Assembly (NCBI GenBank): GCA_963809245.1
Contig: CAWEIU010000008.1
Span: 62,001 to 126,000, forward strand
Direction of reading: 5' to 3'
DNA length: 64,000 bases
Source of the DNA: Roseiarcus sp963809245
GTDB taxonomy: Bacteria > Pseudomonadota > Alphaproteobacteria > Rhizobiales > Beijerinckiaceae
The notes below the pieces were generated by a model. That model saw only the letters and a list, made by a program, of their open reading frames with translations, did not search any database and was not told where the DNA came from. Of this stretch, positions 1 to 7,527 are shown in pieces; within the stretch, counting starts at the first letter, position 1; every line of letters starts with the position of its first letter. The translations under genes were made by a program, and so were the position numbers.

Positions 1-476
1 GGCGCATAAGGCGTGTCCTCGCGGAAAAGACCTTCCGGACCGAGGGCGCCAAAGACTTCGTCAGTCGAGATATGGTGAAAACGAAAGGAAGGTTTCGCTT
101 TTTCACTCAGGCCCCGCCAATACCCGAGCGATGCCTGCAGCATCGTGTAAGTGCCGACCAAATTCGTCTCGACGAACGCGCCGGGACCGTCGATCGAACG
201 GTCGACGTGACTTTCGGCCGCGAGATGCATCACGATGTCGGGGCGGAAGTCGTCCAGCGTCCGCCGCACGGCGGCGCCGTCGCATATGTCGCCCTGAACG
301 AAGCGATAGTTCGGACTACCGCTCACCGGCTCGAGCGAGCTCAGGTTGCCCGCATAAGTGAGCTTGTCGAACACCAAGACCTGGTGCGGCGTTTGCGACA
401 GCGCGAACCGCACGACCGCAGAACCGATGAACCCGGCGCCGCCGGTCACAAGGATACGCTTCTTAGCTCCCGTCAT
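1..476 (-). CDS. rmlB: dTDP-glucose 4,6-dehydratase, N-terminal part (runs off the left edge)
   Basis: Reading the minus strand from ATG at 476 gives about 158 residues that continue past base 1. The protein begins with an NAD-binding Rossmann motif, VTGGAGFIGS (about residues 10-19). It then has the dTDP-sugar dehydratase signatures DKLTYAGNL, HLAAESHVDRSIDGP and HISTDEVFG; the last carries the Asp-Glu pair of the dehydration step. The family converts dTDP-glucose to dTDP-4-keto-6-deoxyglucose for rhamnose and other deoxysugars. Its position beside the glycan cluster that follows suggests it belongs to a surface-polysaccharide locus extending to the left. The C-terminal half, with the YxxxK motif, is outside the window. 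Confidence 0.93.
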   Translation of the reverse strand, partial: MTGAKKRILVTGGAGFIGSAVVRFALSQTPHQVLVFDKLTYAGNLSSLEPVSGSPNYRFVQGDICDGAAVRRTLDDFRPDIVMHLAAESHVDRSIDGPGAFVETNLVGTYTMLQASLGYWRGLSEKAKPSFRFHHISTDEVFGALGPEGLFREDTPYA

Positions 477-1051
477 GGCGCCCTCTTTCGCCCAGAATAA
501 GACGTCGTGTCAAACGCGCCTTCCTTAGGTTGTGACTTTGGGGTCAATTCATGCGGTCTCGGCGATAGCGGCTGGATTGTCGCAGGAGGAAATATGTCAA
601 ATGAGTGACGTGGCGATTGCGGTCTTTCGGTCAGTTGTTGCTCATCGTCTTGCGTACATTGGAGACATTATTCAATGACTCGTAAAGCTTGCCCGAAATG
701 CCCATGGTCTTCAAGTCATTGCTTGTGGCGGCCCCGCTTTCCGGCCGTGCCCGTGATAACGGCGCTTGGGTCCGTGGGTCAGCGCTGCGGCAACCACGAA
801 GCGCCGGTGGGTCTCAGCCGTCGAAGGCTATTGGCTAGAGCGTTCTGCAGTTACGTGGAACCGTCATTGCGAGCGGAGCGAAGCAAACCAGCGATCGAGG
901 TCTCGCCAGCAAATCGCGAGTCGTTCCGTGGGCGCCTCAATTTGCGGACGCCTCGATCTCTGGATCACCGCGCTTCGCTCGCGATGACGACAGGGGGCCG
1001 GCTCAACCTAACGACAGCGCGCCCTAGGGGCACGCGCGCGCGGCTTGAGAG
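477..1051. other. 575-bp non-coding gap with one palindromic repeat
   Basis: No open frame here has a convincing start, protein family or codon pattern. The stretch is less GC-rich than the flanking genes near 500-670, where the rmlB promoter probably lies because rmlB is read leftward from 476. The right half holds the inverted repeat annotated at 862-990. Nothing else was recognised. Confidence 0.6.
862..990. repeat. Inverted intergenic repeat, CGTCATTGCGAGC family (copy 1)
   Basis: The left end reads CGTCATTGCGAGCGGAGCGA and the right end is its imperfect reverse complement (CGCTTCGCTCGCGATGACGA), separated by about 90 bases. The same arms occur at 54031-54107. This is the layout of dispersed palindromic intergenic elements common in Hyphomicrobiales genomes. 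It lies downstream of dprE2 (stop at 1052). Confidence 0.75.
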
Positions 1052-1798
1052 TTAAAGCGACATCCGCTTGAAGACGCGCTCCGGAATATGGACGATGGCG
1101 AGCATGATGAGCCGCCAGAAGCTGGGGAGATAGACGACGTCGCGCCCGCGCGCGACCGCGCCGACGATGCCGCGCGCCACGGCGTCGGGCTGTGCCCACA
1201 GCAGGCCTTTCCTAGCGATGTTGGCGGTCATCGGCGTATCGACGAAGCCAGGCTTGATCGTCACGACGGCGACGCCGGATCGGGCGAGCCGGTTGCGCAG
1301 GCCTTGGAGGAACACCGCGACCATCCCCTTGGCCGCCCCATAGACGTAGTTGCTCTGCCGGCCGCGGTCGCCGGCGACCGAGCCGATCACCGCGATTGTT
1401 CCGCGCCCCGCAGGCTCGAACAGGTTCGCCGCCAGCGTGGCGATCGAGACGACGCTCAGCGCATTGGTGCGAATCTCGGCCATCGCCCGCTCGACCGAGG
1501 CCTCGCAATCCTTTTGATCCGGCAACGAGCCATGCGCGATCAGCACGACATCGAGGCCGCCGAGCGCGGTCTGCGCCCCGGCGAACAGGGCTTCGTGCTG
1601 CGAAAAATCGTCGAGATCGGCGACGGCGGAGGCGACCTTCTGCTCCCCGCTCTTGCGCACCGCGAGGTCCTCGACGAGCGCGCGCAGCTTGTCGGGGTTG
1701 CGGCCGATGAGAAAAACGCTGTCACCCTCAGCGATCCATCGCCGCGCGCAGGCTGTCGCGATCGCCGACGTCGCCCCAAAGATTGCGATCCTGCTCAT
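1052..1798 (-). CDS. dprE2: DprE2-like decaprenylphosphoryl-D-erythro-pentulose reductase (SDR)
   Basis: 248-residue short-chain dehydrogenase. It has an N-terminal nucleotide motif (IFGATSAIATACARRW), a catalytic Ser in IGSVAG and YxxxK in YVYGAAK. The C-terminus, around FWRLIMLAIVHIPERVFKRM, matches the end of mycobacterial DprE2 as I recall it (about FRYVMMVLRHIPRSIFRKL), which ordinary SDRs lack. DprE2 reduces the keto intermediate made by DprE1 to polyprenyl-phosphoryl-arabinose. The start ATG overlaps the dprE1 stop as ATGA (1798-1795), so the two are translationally coupled. It is the last gene of the cluster. Rhizobial NoeP is a related protein. Confidence 0.88.
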   Translation of the reverse strand: MSRIAIFGATSAIATACARRWIAEGDSVFLIGRNPDKLRALVEDLAVRKSGEQKVASAVADLDDFSQHEALFAGAQTALGGLDVVLIAHGSLPDQKDCEASVERAMAEIRTNALSVVSIATLAANLFEPAGRGTIAVIGSVAGDRGRQSNYVYGAAKGMVAVFLQGLRNRLARSGVAVVTIKPGFVDTPMTANIARKGLLWAQPDAVARGIVGAVARGRDVVYLPSFWRLIMLAIVHIPERVFKRMSL

Positions 1799-3138
1799 GT
1801 CGTTGGTTGCTCCATGACGCGGCGCCAGAACCCGGACGAGAATTGCGGATCGACGTAGGAGCCGAAAGCCTCCGAAGAGGGAAAGCCCGTCCGGAACATC
1901 GCCGGCGGCATGCGCGCGTCCTTGCCGGGGTAGAGCGCGCCGCCCGCCTCGCGCACGATCGCGTCGAGCCGCTCGAACAGCTTCTCGGTCGCTTCGCCCT
2001 CATTGGCGAAATCGAGCGCGAGCGTCGCGCCGGCGCGCGGGAAGGACAGCATTCCCAGCGAGGGCCGGTCGCCGAAGGTCTTCAGCACCGCCAGGAACGA
2101 GCCGAGGCCGCTTTGCGCGATTTTCTCCAGCATCGCCGCGACGCCCAGCACGGCTGCGGCGCGCGGCAGCACGCATTGGTATTGGAAGAAGCCGCGTGCG
2201 CCGTAGATGCGGTTCCAATTCTCCATCGCGTCGAGCGGATAGAAATAGGGGACGTAGTGGGTGAGCGTGCGCCCCCGCGGCAGCGGGCGATTGTAATAGA
2301 GCAGATTGAAGGTGCGCAGCGACAAGCGGTTGATGAGCGAGACGGGCGGGTCCAGCGGGAAGCTCTTGCGCTTTTCCCGCCAGGCCGGAAGCTCCGGCTG
2401 CGGCGGCGCGTGGCGGCCGACGTGGAGGACGCCCCTGCCGCGCTTCGACGTGCAGTCGATCCAGGATACGGTGTAGGGCCACTCCCGCTCCGCTTCGCTA
2501 TTCATGGCCCAGAATTCCTCGAGGCTGCGGAAACGCAGCGCCTCGGTGACCATGAACGGGTTGCTGATCGGAATCAGCGCGAGTTCGACCCAGGTGATGA
2601 GGCCGGTGAGGCCGAGCCCCCCGACGGTGGCGGCGAACCATTCCGGCTCGCGATCCGGCCCGCACACGATGCGCTCGCCGTTCGAGCGCACCAGCTCCAG
2701 CGCCGTCACATGATTACCGAAGCTGCCCGCGACGTGATGGTTCTTGCCGTGCACGTCGTTGGCGACGGCCCCGCCGACGGTGACAAAGCGCGTTCCCGGC
2801 GTCACCGGCAGGAACCAGCCCATGGGAACGACGAGGTCGAGGATCGCGGCCAGTTGCATGCCCGCTTCACATTTGAGGCGCCCCGTCGCGCGGTCGAAGG
2901 CGATGAAATGGTCGAGCCGAAGCGTGCGAAGCACCGTTCCGCCGTCGTTGAGGCAGACGTCGCCGTAGCTGCGACCCGATCCATAGGCGATGCAGCGCGT
3001 TCCGGCGGCTGCGTTCGCCAGCGCGGCGAAGCGATCGGCGATCTCGACGATGTGGGCGGGATTGGCCTTCGGCAGGCGGTTCCAGGAGGGAACGGGCGAA
3101 CTCGTGCCGGCGTTCCGGCGCGCCGCGACCCGCGTCAC
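1795..3138 (-). CDS. dprE1: DprE1-like decaprenylphosphoryl-beta-D-ribose 2-oxidase (FAD)
   Basis: 447 residues, with a GTG start overlapping the gtrA-like stop as GTGA. It has a VAO-type FAD domain (GSGRSYGD, about 53-60; PGTRFVTVGGAVANDVHGKNHH, 114-135) followed by AGSFGNHV, nearly identical to the mycobacterial enzyme. The equivalents of Mtb His132 (H130) and Lys418 (K406) are present. Mtb Cys387, the benzothiazinone target, is Ala374 here (GATLALDF). The enzyme oxidises the C2 hydroxyl of polyprenyl-phosphoryl-ribose and DprE2 then reduces it. Rhizobial NoeO is a homologue. The assignment is strong; the exact lipid carrier is not visible. Confidence 0.92.
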   Translation of the reverse strand: MTRVAARRNAGTSSPVPSWNRLPKANPAHIVEIADRFAALANAAAGTRCIAYGSGRSYGDVCLNDGGTVLRTLRLDHFIAFDRATGRLKCEAGMQLAAILDLVVPMGWFLPVTPGTRFVTVGGAVANDVHGKNHHVAGSFGNHVTALELVRSNGERIVCGPDREPEWFAATVGGLGLTGLITWVELALIPISNPFMVTEALRFRSLEEFWAMNSEAEREWPYTVSWIDCTSKRGRGVLHVGRHAPPQPELPAWREKRKSFPLDPPVSLINRLSLRTFNLLYYNRPLPRGRTLTHYVPYFYPLDAMENWNRIYGARGFFQYQCVLPRAAAVLGVAAMLEKIAQSGLGSFLAVLKTFGDRPSLGMLSFPRAGATLALDFANEGEATEKLFERLDAIVREAGGALYPGKDARMPPAMFRTGFPSSEAFGSYVDPQFSSGFWRRVMEQPTT

Positions 3139-3602
3139 GCGATTTCACGAGTTGCCGGACGGACGGTCGCCGGCGCGTCCCTGCTTGCGAAGGTGATGAA
3201 TTTGTGCGCGGCGAAGTTGACGAAGACCGGCAGCATGATTGCGACGCCGTGCGCCGCCGACTGCGCGTAGAAAGCGGGCGCGTAGGGCTCGAACAACGCA
3301 TCGAGGCCGAAGGCGGCGCCGACGACGACCGGGAAGGCGATGAGATTGAACAGGAAGAACCAGCCGATCTCGTGGTGCAACGGCTTGTCGGAAGCAGGAA
3401 AGACGAACAGCCGATTGAGCGTGAAAGCCGTCGCGAAGCCGACGAGATAAGCCAGGGACACCGCGGCCCAGAACGAAAAAGAACGCTCGAAAGCGAAGCG
3501 GCTGGCGAAGTTCGCCACCGCCGCCAAGCCGCCGGCGACGAGAAACTTGCCGAACTGGCCGGTCAGATACAGAGAGACGAGGCGCTGCAAGTTCGGGACC
3601 AT
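3135..3602 (-). CDS. GtrA-family membrane protein, candidate polyprenyl-P-arabinose flippase
   Basis: 155 residues with four predicted membrane segments. It begins with the GtrA signature FGKFLVAGGLAAVANF and contains FATAFTLNRLFVF and the terminal FVNFAAHKFITF typical of the family. An ATG at 3602 preceded by GGGGGA is preferred over an upstream in-frame start that would overlap the previous gene. GtrA proteins are thought to help move polyprenyl-linked sugars across the membrane. Placement directly before dprE1-dprE2 mirrors mycobacterial Rv3789-Rv3790-Rv3791, where the GtrA protein has been linked to decaprenyl-phosphoryl-arabinose. Transport direction and substrate are inferred. Confidence 0.85.
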   Translation of the reverse strand: MVPNLQRLVSLYLTGQFGKFLVAGGLAAVANFASRFAFERSFSFWAAVSLAYLVGFATAFTLNRLFVFPASDKPLHHEIGWFFLFNLIAFPVVVGAAFGLDALFEPYAPAFYAQSAAHGVAIMLPVFVNFAAHKFITFASRDAPATVRPATREIA

Positions 3603-3637
3603 CGGTTGTTCCCCCGCGGTTTTTATTGGGCGGCTCG

Positions 3638-5905
3638 CTACCTGACAACCGCGCGGGGTTGTCCGATAGCCATCCACTGACCCCATTCGCTGCCCCGGTC
3701 CATCGCGACGAGCAGCAAGGGACGCGCCGCTTTTTCAGGCGGCAAGGTCAAAACGAGCGAGCGCCACTGGATGCGAACCGCCGGCCTGAAGCGGATATAG
3801 ACTTCGCCCGTTTCCGCATCCTTGACGACGATCGACTGGCCGTGCGTCGACGGCCCCGTGACGAGCGGCAAGGCGAAGGCTCCCTGCGGGGCCGTGAACG
3901 GGCCGACTGTCGCCTCGCCTTCATTGGCGTCCGCGCCCGACCACGAGCCGAACACGGGGCCGTCAAACGGCGGCGTGCCCGCGGAGACATGGTAGCCGTT
4001 CGGCGTCCACCCGCCTGAGAGCGCGACCTTCCCTTCGATCGGCGCGCCCGCAACGGCGACATCGGCCTCCCGCGGAGGCGCGCCGACAGTCTCGACAGGC
4101 GGCGCGGGCCGGGCGCCAACGAGGCAGACCGTGTGGCCGTCGCCCACGACGGCATAGGCGCGCAACGGCTCGTCGGCGGGAACATTGGCGAAGCCGCGCC
4201 AACCGACGTACCGGCTTCGCACCTCCGGCACGGCGGCGCGCACGTCCCGACGCCGTGCGCCGCCGGTGGCGAAGCCGACGATCGCGTCGTGCGAATCGAC
4301 GAACAGCACGCGCCGAACCAGCGCCTTGCTCCGCCGATCCCAGGCCCAGCCGCTCGCGCTGACGCCGTCACTCTCGGCGACTGTCTCGGCGCTGTCGAAA
4401 GCGCCACGGCAGGCGCTGTTGTCGATCGTCGGGTACACGCTCGGCAACGGCGCGCCGCGCATGTGCGCCTCAGGCCAGGAGAAAATGGAGAGATTTCGGT
4501 CGCGGAGGAACGGTGCTTCGCTTTTCGGCGCCCCGGGGTCGGGATAGGCTAGGCGTAGGGCGTCGCTCGCCGCGACGCCACTGAGCAAGGCGTCGCTCGC
4601 CAGAGCGAGCTCCTCATAGTGTTGTCGCGCCTCGCCGCGCTCTGCAAGGTGCGCCTTTACGGCGCCCACGAGAACGGCGACGGCGACCGCGGCGAATGTC
4701 GCGATCGCCGCGAACGAAGCCCGGCTGGGTCGTAGAAACGAAGCAAGATAAATGACTTGCGCCGACCAAAAGACTGCGGCCGGCGTGAAATAGCGGCTCG
4801 ACAGGGCCTGATCGAGGCCGAAAAAGGCGCGACCGAACGCCGTCGCCGCAGCCGTCGCCGCGACAAAGACCATGACGCCTGTCAGCGTCGCGCGCGCGGA
4901 ATCCTGGTCCTTTTGCAGGATCGCCAGGCGCAGGACGGCGGCTGTCGTCATCGCGGCTCCGACGGCGCCCATCACGCCCGCGGCGACGGGTCCGAGCGAC
5001 CCGGCGACGCCGCCAAGGTAGATGAGCACATAGGCGATGAAGGCGAACGGATGTTGCAGAACGAAGCCCGGCGGCGAGTGCTCCGCAACCGGTCGATAGC
5101 CGTGGAAATAAGCGACGAGCAGGACGACCGCGAGCGCCACGTAGCCAGCGATCAGCGCGGGTCGAGCCCGTAGGGCCGCAGCGAGGAGCGCCATGGTCAG
5201 GACGACCAGGACTCCATTCGACATCGTGTAGGTCGCCACGATCCCCATCGCGCCGGCGCCGAGGGCATGGCCGAGGAACGACACTCCGGCTTTCTGCCTT
5301 TCGATCGCCAGCGCCAGCAACCAAAGCGCCAAGGTCGCCGCAGCGTAAACGCCGACGAACTGGACCTGGAAACCCCAGGTGAAGTTATTCGCCTGGGCAA
5401 AGGAGAACAGCAGGATCGCGACGATCGAGGTCGACAGCGTGGCGAGGAGGGCCGCATTGCAGCGCCGGGCAATGACCGCGAACAGGGCCAAGTGCAGAAA
5501 CTGCACGATGAACACGCACGTCAGGTTGATGATGTTCAGCCCGCGCCCAAGCGCGAAATCCGCCAAGAAGATCAATCGAGGGAACGCGATCCGGTGCTCA
5601 TTGTGCTGCGCGAAAAGCAGCGAAAGGCCGTCGCCGCCCTCGATCCAGCGATGATAGGCGCGCACAACGTCCCACTGGTCCCAGTAGAATAAGGGATGGA
5701 AATACTTCACTGAGAGGTAAAGAGTTTGAGCGAAAACCGCACAAGCGCCGAGAAGACAGGCGGCGGTCGCCGCGATCAAAAGCGGGAGCCGCGCACCTTC
5801 GAAATGCCGCTGTCTTCCGGGTAGTAGAAGCGACGCGATGAGCACCGAGATTGGCCGCTCCGCCAACCGTCGTATCCGACCGCCCGTATCCGTCGTCGCA
5901 GCCAT
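3638..5905 (-). CDS. Large polytopic membrane protein, GT-C-like, with C-terminal extracytoplasmic domain
   Basis: 755 residues. The ATG at 5905 is preceded by GAGGGGGCA. A first membrane helix (about 40-62) is followed by an acidic loop FYWDQWDVV (D76, D79) and HNEHRIAFPR (101-110), the kind of loop GT-C glycosyltransferases use for catalysis. About ten more hydrophobic segments reach residue 440. The last roughly 290 residues are non-hydrophobic and beta-rich, as in mycobacterial arabinosyltransferases with a C-terminal carbohydrate-binding domain. Its position just before gtrA-dprE1-dprE2 makes it a candidate arabinosyltransferase. That is inference; family membership was not verified. Codons 25-40 overlap a relic of the oxidoreductase gene at 7528-8850. 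Confidence 0.6.
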   Translation of the reverse strand: MAATTDTGGRIRRLAERPISVLIASLLLPGRQRHFEGARLPLLIAATAACLLGACAVFAQTLYLSVKYFHPLFYWDQWDVVRAYHRWIEGGDGLSLLFAQHNEHRIAFPRLIFLADFALGRGLNIINLTCVFIVQFLHLALFAVIARRCNAALLATLSTSIVAILLFSFAQANNFTWGFQVQFVGVYAAATLALWLLALAIERQKAGVSFLGHALGAGAMGIVATYTMSNGVLVVLTMALLAAALRARPALIAGYVALAVVLLVAYFHGYRPVAEHSPPGFVLQHPFAFIAYVLIYLGGVAGSLGPVAAGVMGAVGAAMTTAAVLRLAILQKDQDSARATLTGVMVFVAATAAATAFGRAFFGLDQALSSRYFTPAAVFWSAQVIYLASFLRPSRASFAAIATFAAVAVAVLVGAVKAHLAERGEARQHYEELALASDALLSGVAASDALRLAYPDPGAPKSEAPFLRDRNLSIFSWPEAHMRGAPLPSVYPTIDNSACRGAFDSAETVAESDGVSASGWAWDRRSKALVRRVLFVDSHDAIVGFATGGARRRDVRAAVPEVRSRYVGWRGFANVPADEPLRAYAVVGDGHTVCLVGARPAPPVETVGAPPREADVAVAGAPIEGKVALSGGWTPNGYHVSAGTPPFDGPVFGSWSGADANEGEATVGPFTAPQGAFALPLVTGPSTHGQSIVVKDAETGEVYIRFRPAVRIQWRSLVLTLPPEKAARPLLLVAMDRGSEWGQWMAIGQPRAVVR
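5787..5831 (-). repeat. Relic copy of the 3' end of the FAD oxidoreductase gene
   Basis: About 45 bases match 7601-7646, near the end of the oxidoreductase gene, with four substitutions and one single-base gap. In the relic frame the minus strand reads FYYPEDSGIS, against FYYPEDRGISEGARLA in the intact gene. After the gap the reading passes into the 755-residue protein's frame as FEGARLP. Both copies have the same orientation and bracket the low-GC membrane gene, as direct repeats left by an insertion or duplication would. Confidence 0.75.
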
Positions 5906-6278
5906 TGCCCCCTCGTCACAAATGCGATGCCAGTCTGATAGAGGCTACGGACTGTCCGCGCAAACCAGGTACGCGGCTCTTTCGGATTTTCGCGGCTTAG
6001 AGAATGCTCCCGTCGAGCATAGCCGGGCATGGAGCTCCGCGACGGCGGGATTTGCCGCAACACCAGCGGAGCGGCCTCGTCGAAGGTGCGTCAGCCGGCG
6101 CGCCCGGAATGGATCATAGAAAATTCACATTGCATACTGGAAGATGGCCCCAGGCGCGTCGCGCCGGCCCTCGCCTCAAAGCCCGGACTTCGGCAGTGAT
6201 AACGGGTGCGGGTGCTCGGCGCAAACCCGTACCCTGATCGGTGGTCATCGCCGCGGCGTCAGAAACCTCGCGATTAGA
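5906..6278. other. 373-bp non-coding gap inside the glycan cluster
   Basis: No supported gene. It separates the 415-residue membrane gene from the 755-residue gene, whereas neighbouring cluster genes overlap or lie within 85 bases. Base composition is mixed, with an AT-rich patch near 6115-6140 that could hold a promoter for the downstream four genes. No clear -35/-10 pair was identified. Confidence 0.5.
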
Positions 6279-7526
6279 CTAGAAGAGACTTCCGTCGATC
6301 AGCGCCCGGCATTGCGCTCCTTGAAGATGCACTTTCCACATCTTTGAGGCGTTGCCATCGTAGTGAATCGGAAGGTCGTATTCCTCGGATTGTGCGCACA
6401 AAGCAACATGTTGCCGCCAATCGACGGCGTCGTGGCGCCGAGTCAACTTCGGTAGGCCTTGCGCGATCCCGACGGCAAGGACGGCCAAGAGGAGGGAACG
6501 CATAGAAAGGTTGGACTTTGCTGCCAACCAAGTCACCGCCCAGCCAAGAAGGATGTAACTGTAGAAGAAATAGCGTGGACCGTCTACAAAAGGATGGATC
6601 GCCTTGAGGGGGATCCGCAACAGAACAATGACAGTAATCGATAGCCACGATAGGCCGATAAATACAAAATATCTATCTATCTTATGCCGCTCCAAGAATA
6701 TAGATGCTGCGATTAAGCTAATTACCGCCCAGCCAACTGCAATGGTGACATCCTCGGAGCTTATCCACGCTCCTACGAAAAGCCCAAAGAATTTTTCGAC
6801 GAACAAAGGAATTGTCAATTTTCCGAGCGTCGCGGTCGGGCCGCCATAGACGTGCAAAGTGCCCGCTTGGACGGCGGCAAGGAGAGCAGCTACGCCAGCG
6901 CACGTCACTTCGGACCGATGTCGTTCCATCGCCGCGCGGAGGCCGAAAAAGCAGGATAGGGGAATCACTATTGGCGACGATAGGCCGCCAAAGACGATGA
7001 AAAACAAGCGCAGCGCCTGCCATCCTCTGTTTCTGTCCCAGATTAGCGCCAATATAATCCAAAGCCCTGCCCACCAGAACGTATATTCAGATACGGCAAA
7101 GACTTCTGAGTCCGTTGGAATCAAGACCGGAAGCAGAGCGCAAAGCGGTCTCCATCTGAGGTGCGTCGGCGCTAGGGCCACGGAGGCGATAACGCCGCAA
7201 GTAAAGGCGACCGTTGGCGCGACGGCGATTTCAGGCGCCCAAAGGAAGGATATCTTGTACGCGCTTAACGTAACGAGCTTGGTTGCAAGCACATGATAGC
7301 CAGAGACGGGCTTGAATAGGCTCCAGGCTCCGGTCTCGGCGAATGCCTTCAAGATCTCCGTGCCATCCTCCACCCAAATGTACGGATGGAGGAACTGGTC
7401 TGGACGCCTATAGAAAAGGACGAGCAGGGTGGCCGCTACGAGTAGCGAAGTTTTCGAAAGCGCCTTCCACGACCTTGCCCGGCTGATCGCTATGCTGCCC
7501 CCGGTGGCATACTCGAGAACCGCCAT
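6279..7526 (-). CDS. Polytopic membrane protein of unknown function, low GC
   Basis: 415 residues, about ten hydrophobic segments. The ATG at 7526 sits four bases after the preceding stop and is preceded by GGGGGGAAG; an alternative start 15 bases upstream lies inside the previous gene. After the first helix comes YIWVEDGTEILKAF, an acidic first loop like that of some GT-C enzymes and of many uncharacterised polysaccharide-cluster membrane proteins. The coding region is visibly poorer in G+C than its neighbours (for example 6650-6730 and 7060-7130), suggesting recent acquisition. It may be a glycosyltransferase or a glycan-modifying protein. No specific function can be assigned. Confidence 0.55.
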   Translation of the reverse strand: MAVLEYATGGSIAISRARSWKALSKTSLLVAATLLVLFYRRPDQFLHPYIWVEDGTEILKAFAETGAWSLFKPVSGYHVLATKLVTLSAYKISFLWAPEIAVAPTVAFTCGVIASVALAPTHLRWRPLCALLPVLIPTDSEVFAVSEYTFWWAGLWIILALIWDRNRGWQALRLFFIVFGGLSSPIVIPLSCFFGLRAAMERHRSEVTCAGVAALLAAVQAGTLHVYGGPTATLGKLTIPLFVEKFFGLFVGAWISSEDVTIAVGWAVISLIAASIFLERHKIDRYFVFIGLSWLSITVIVLLRIPLKAIHPFVDGPRYFFYSYILLGWAVTWLAAKSNLSMRSLLLAVLAVGIAQGLPKLTRRHDAVDWRQHVALCAQSEEYDLPIHYDGNASKMWKVHLQGAQCRALIDGSLF

Positions 7527-7527
7527 T

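Noticed and set aside
1783..3270. A 495-codon plus-strand frame opposite dprE1
   Set aside because: Antisense to a protein with strong mycobacterial similarity; no signature of its own.
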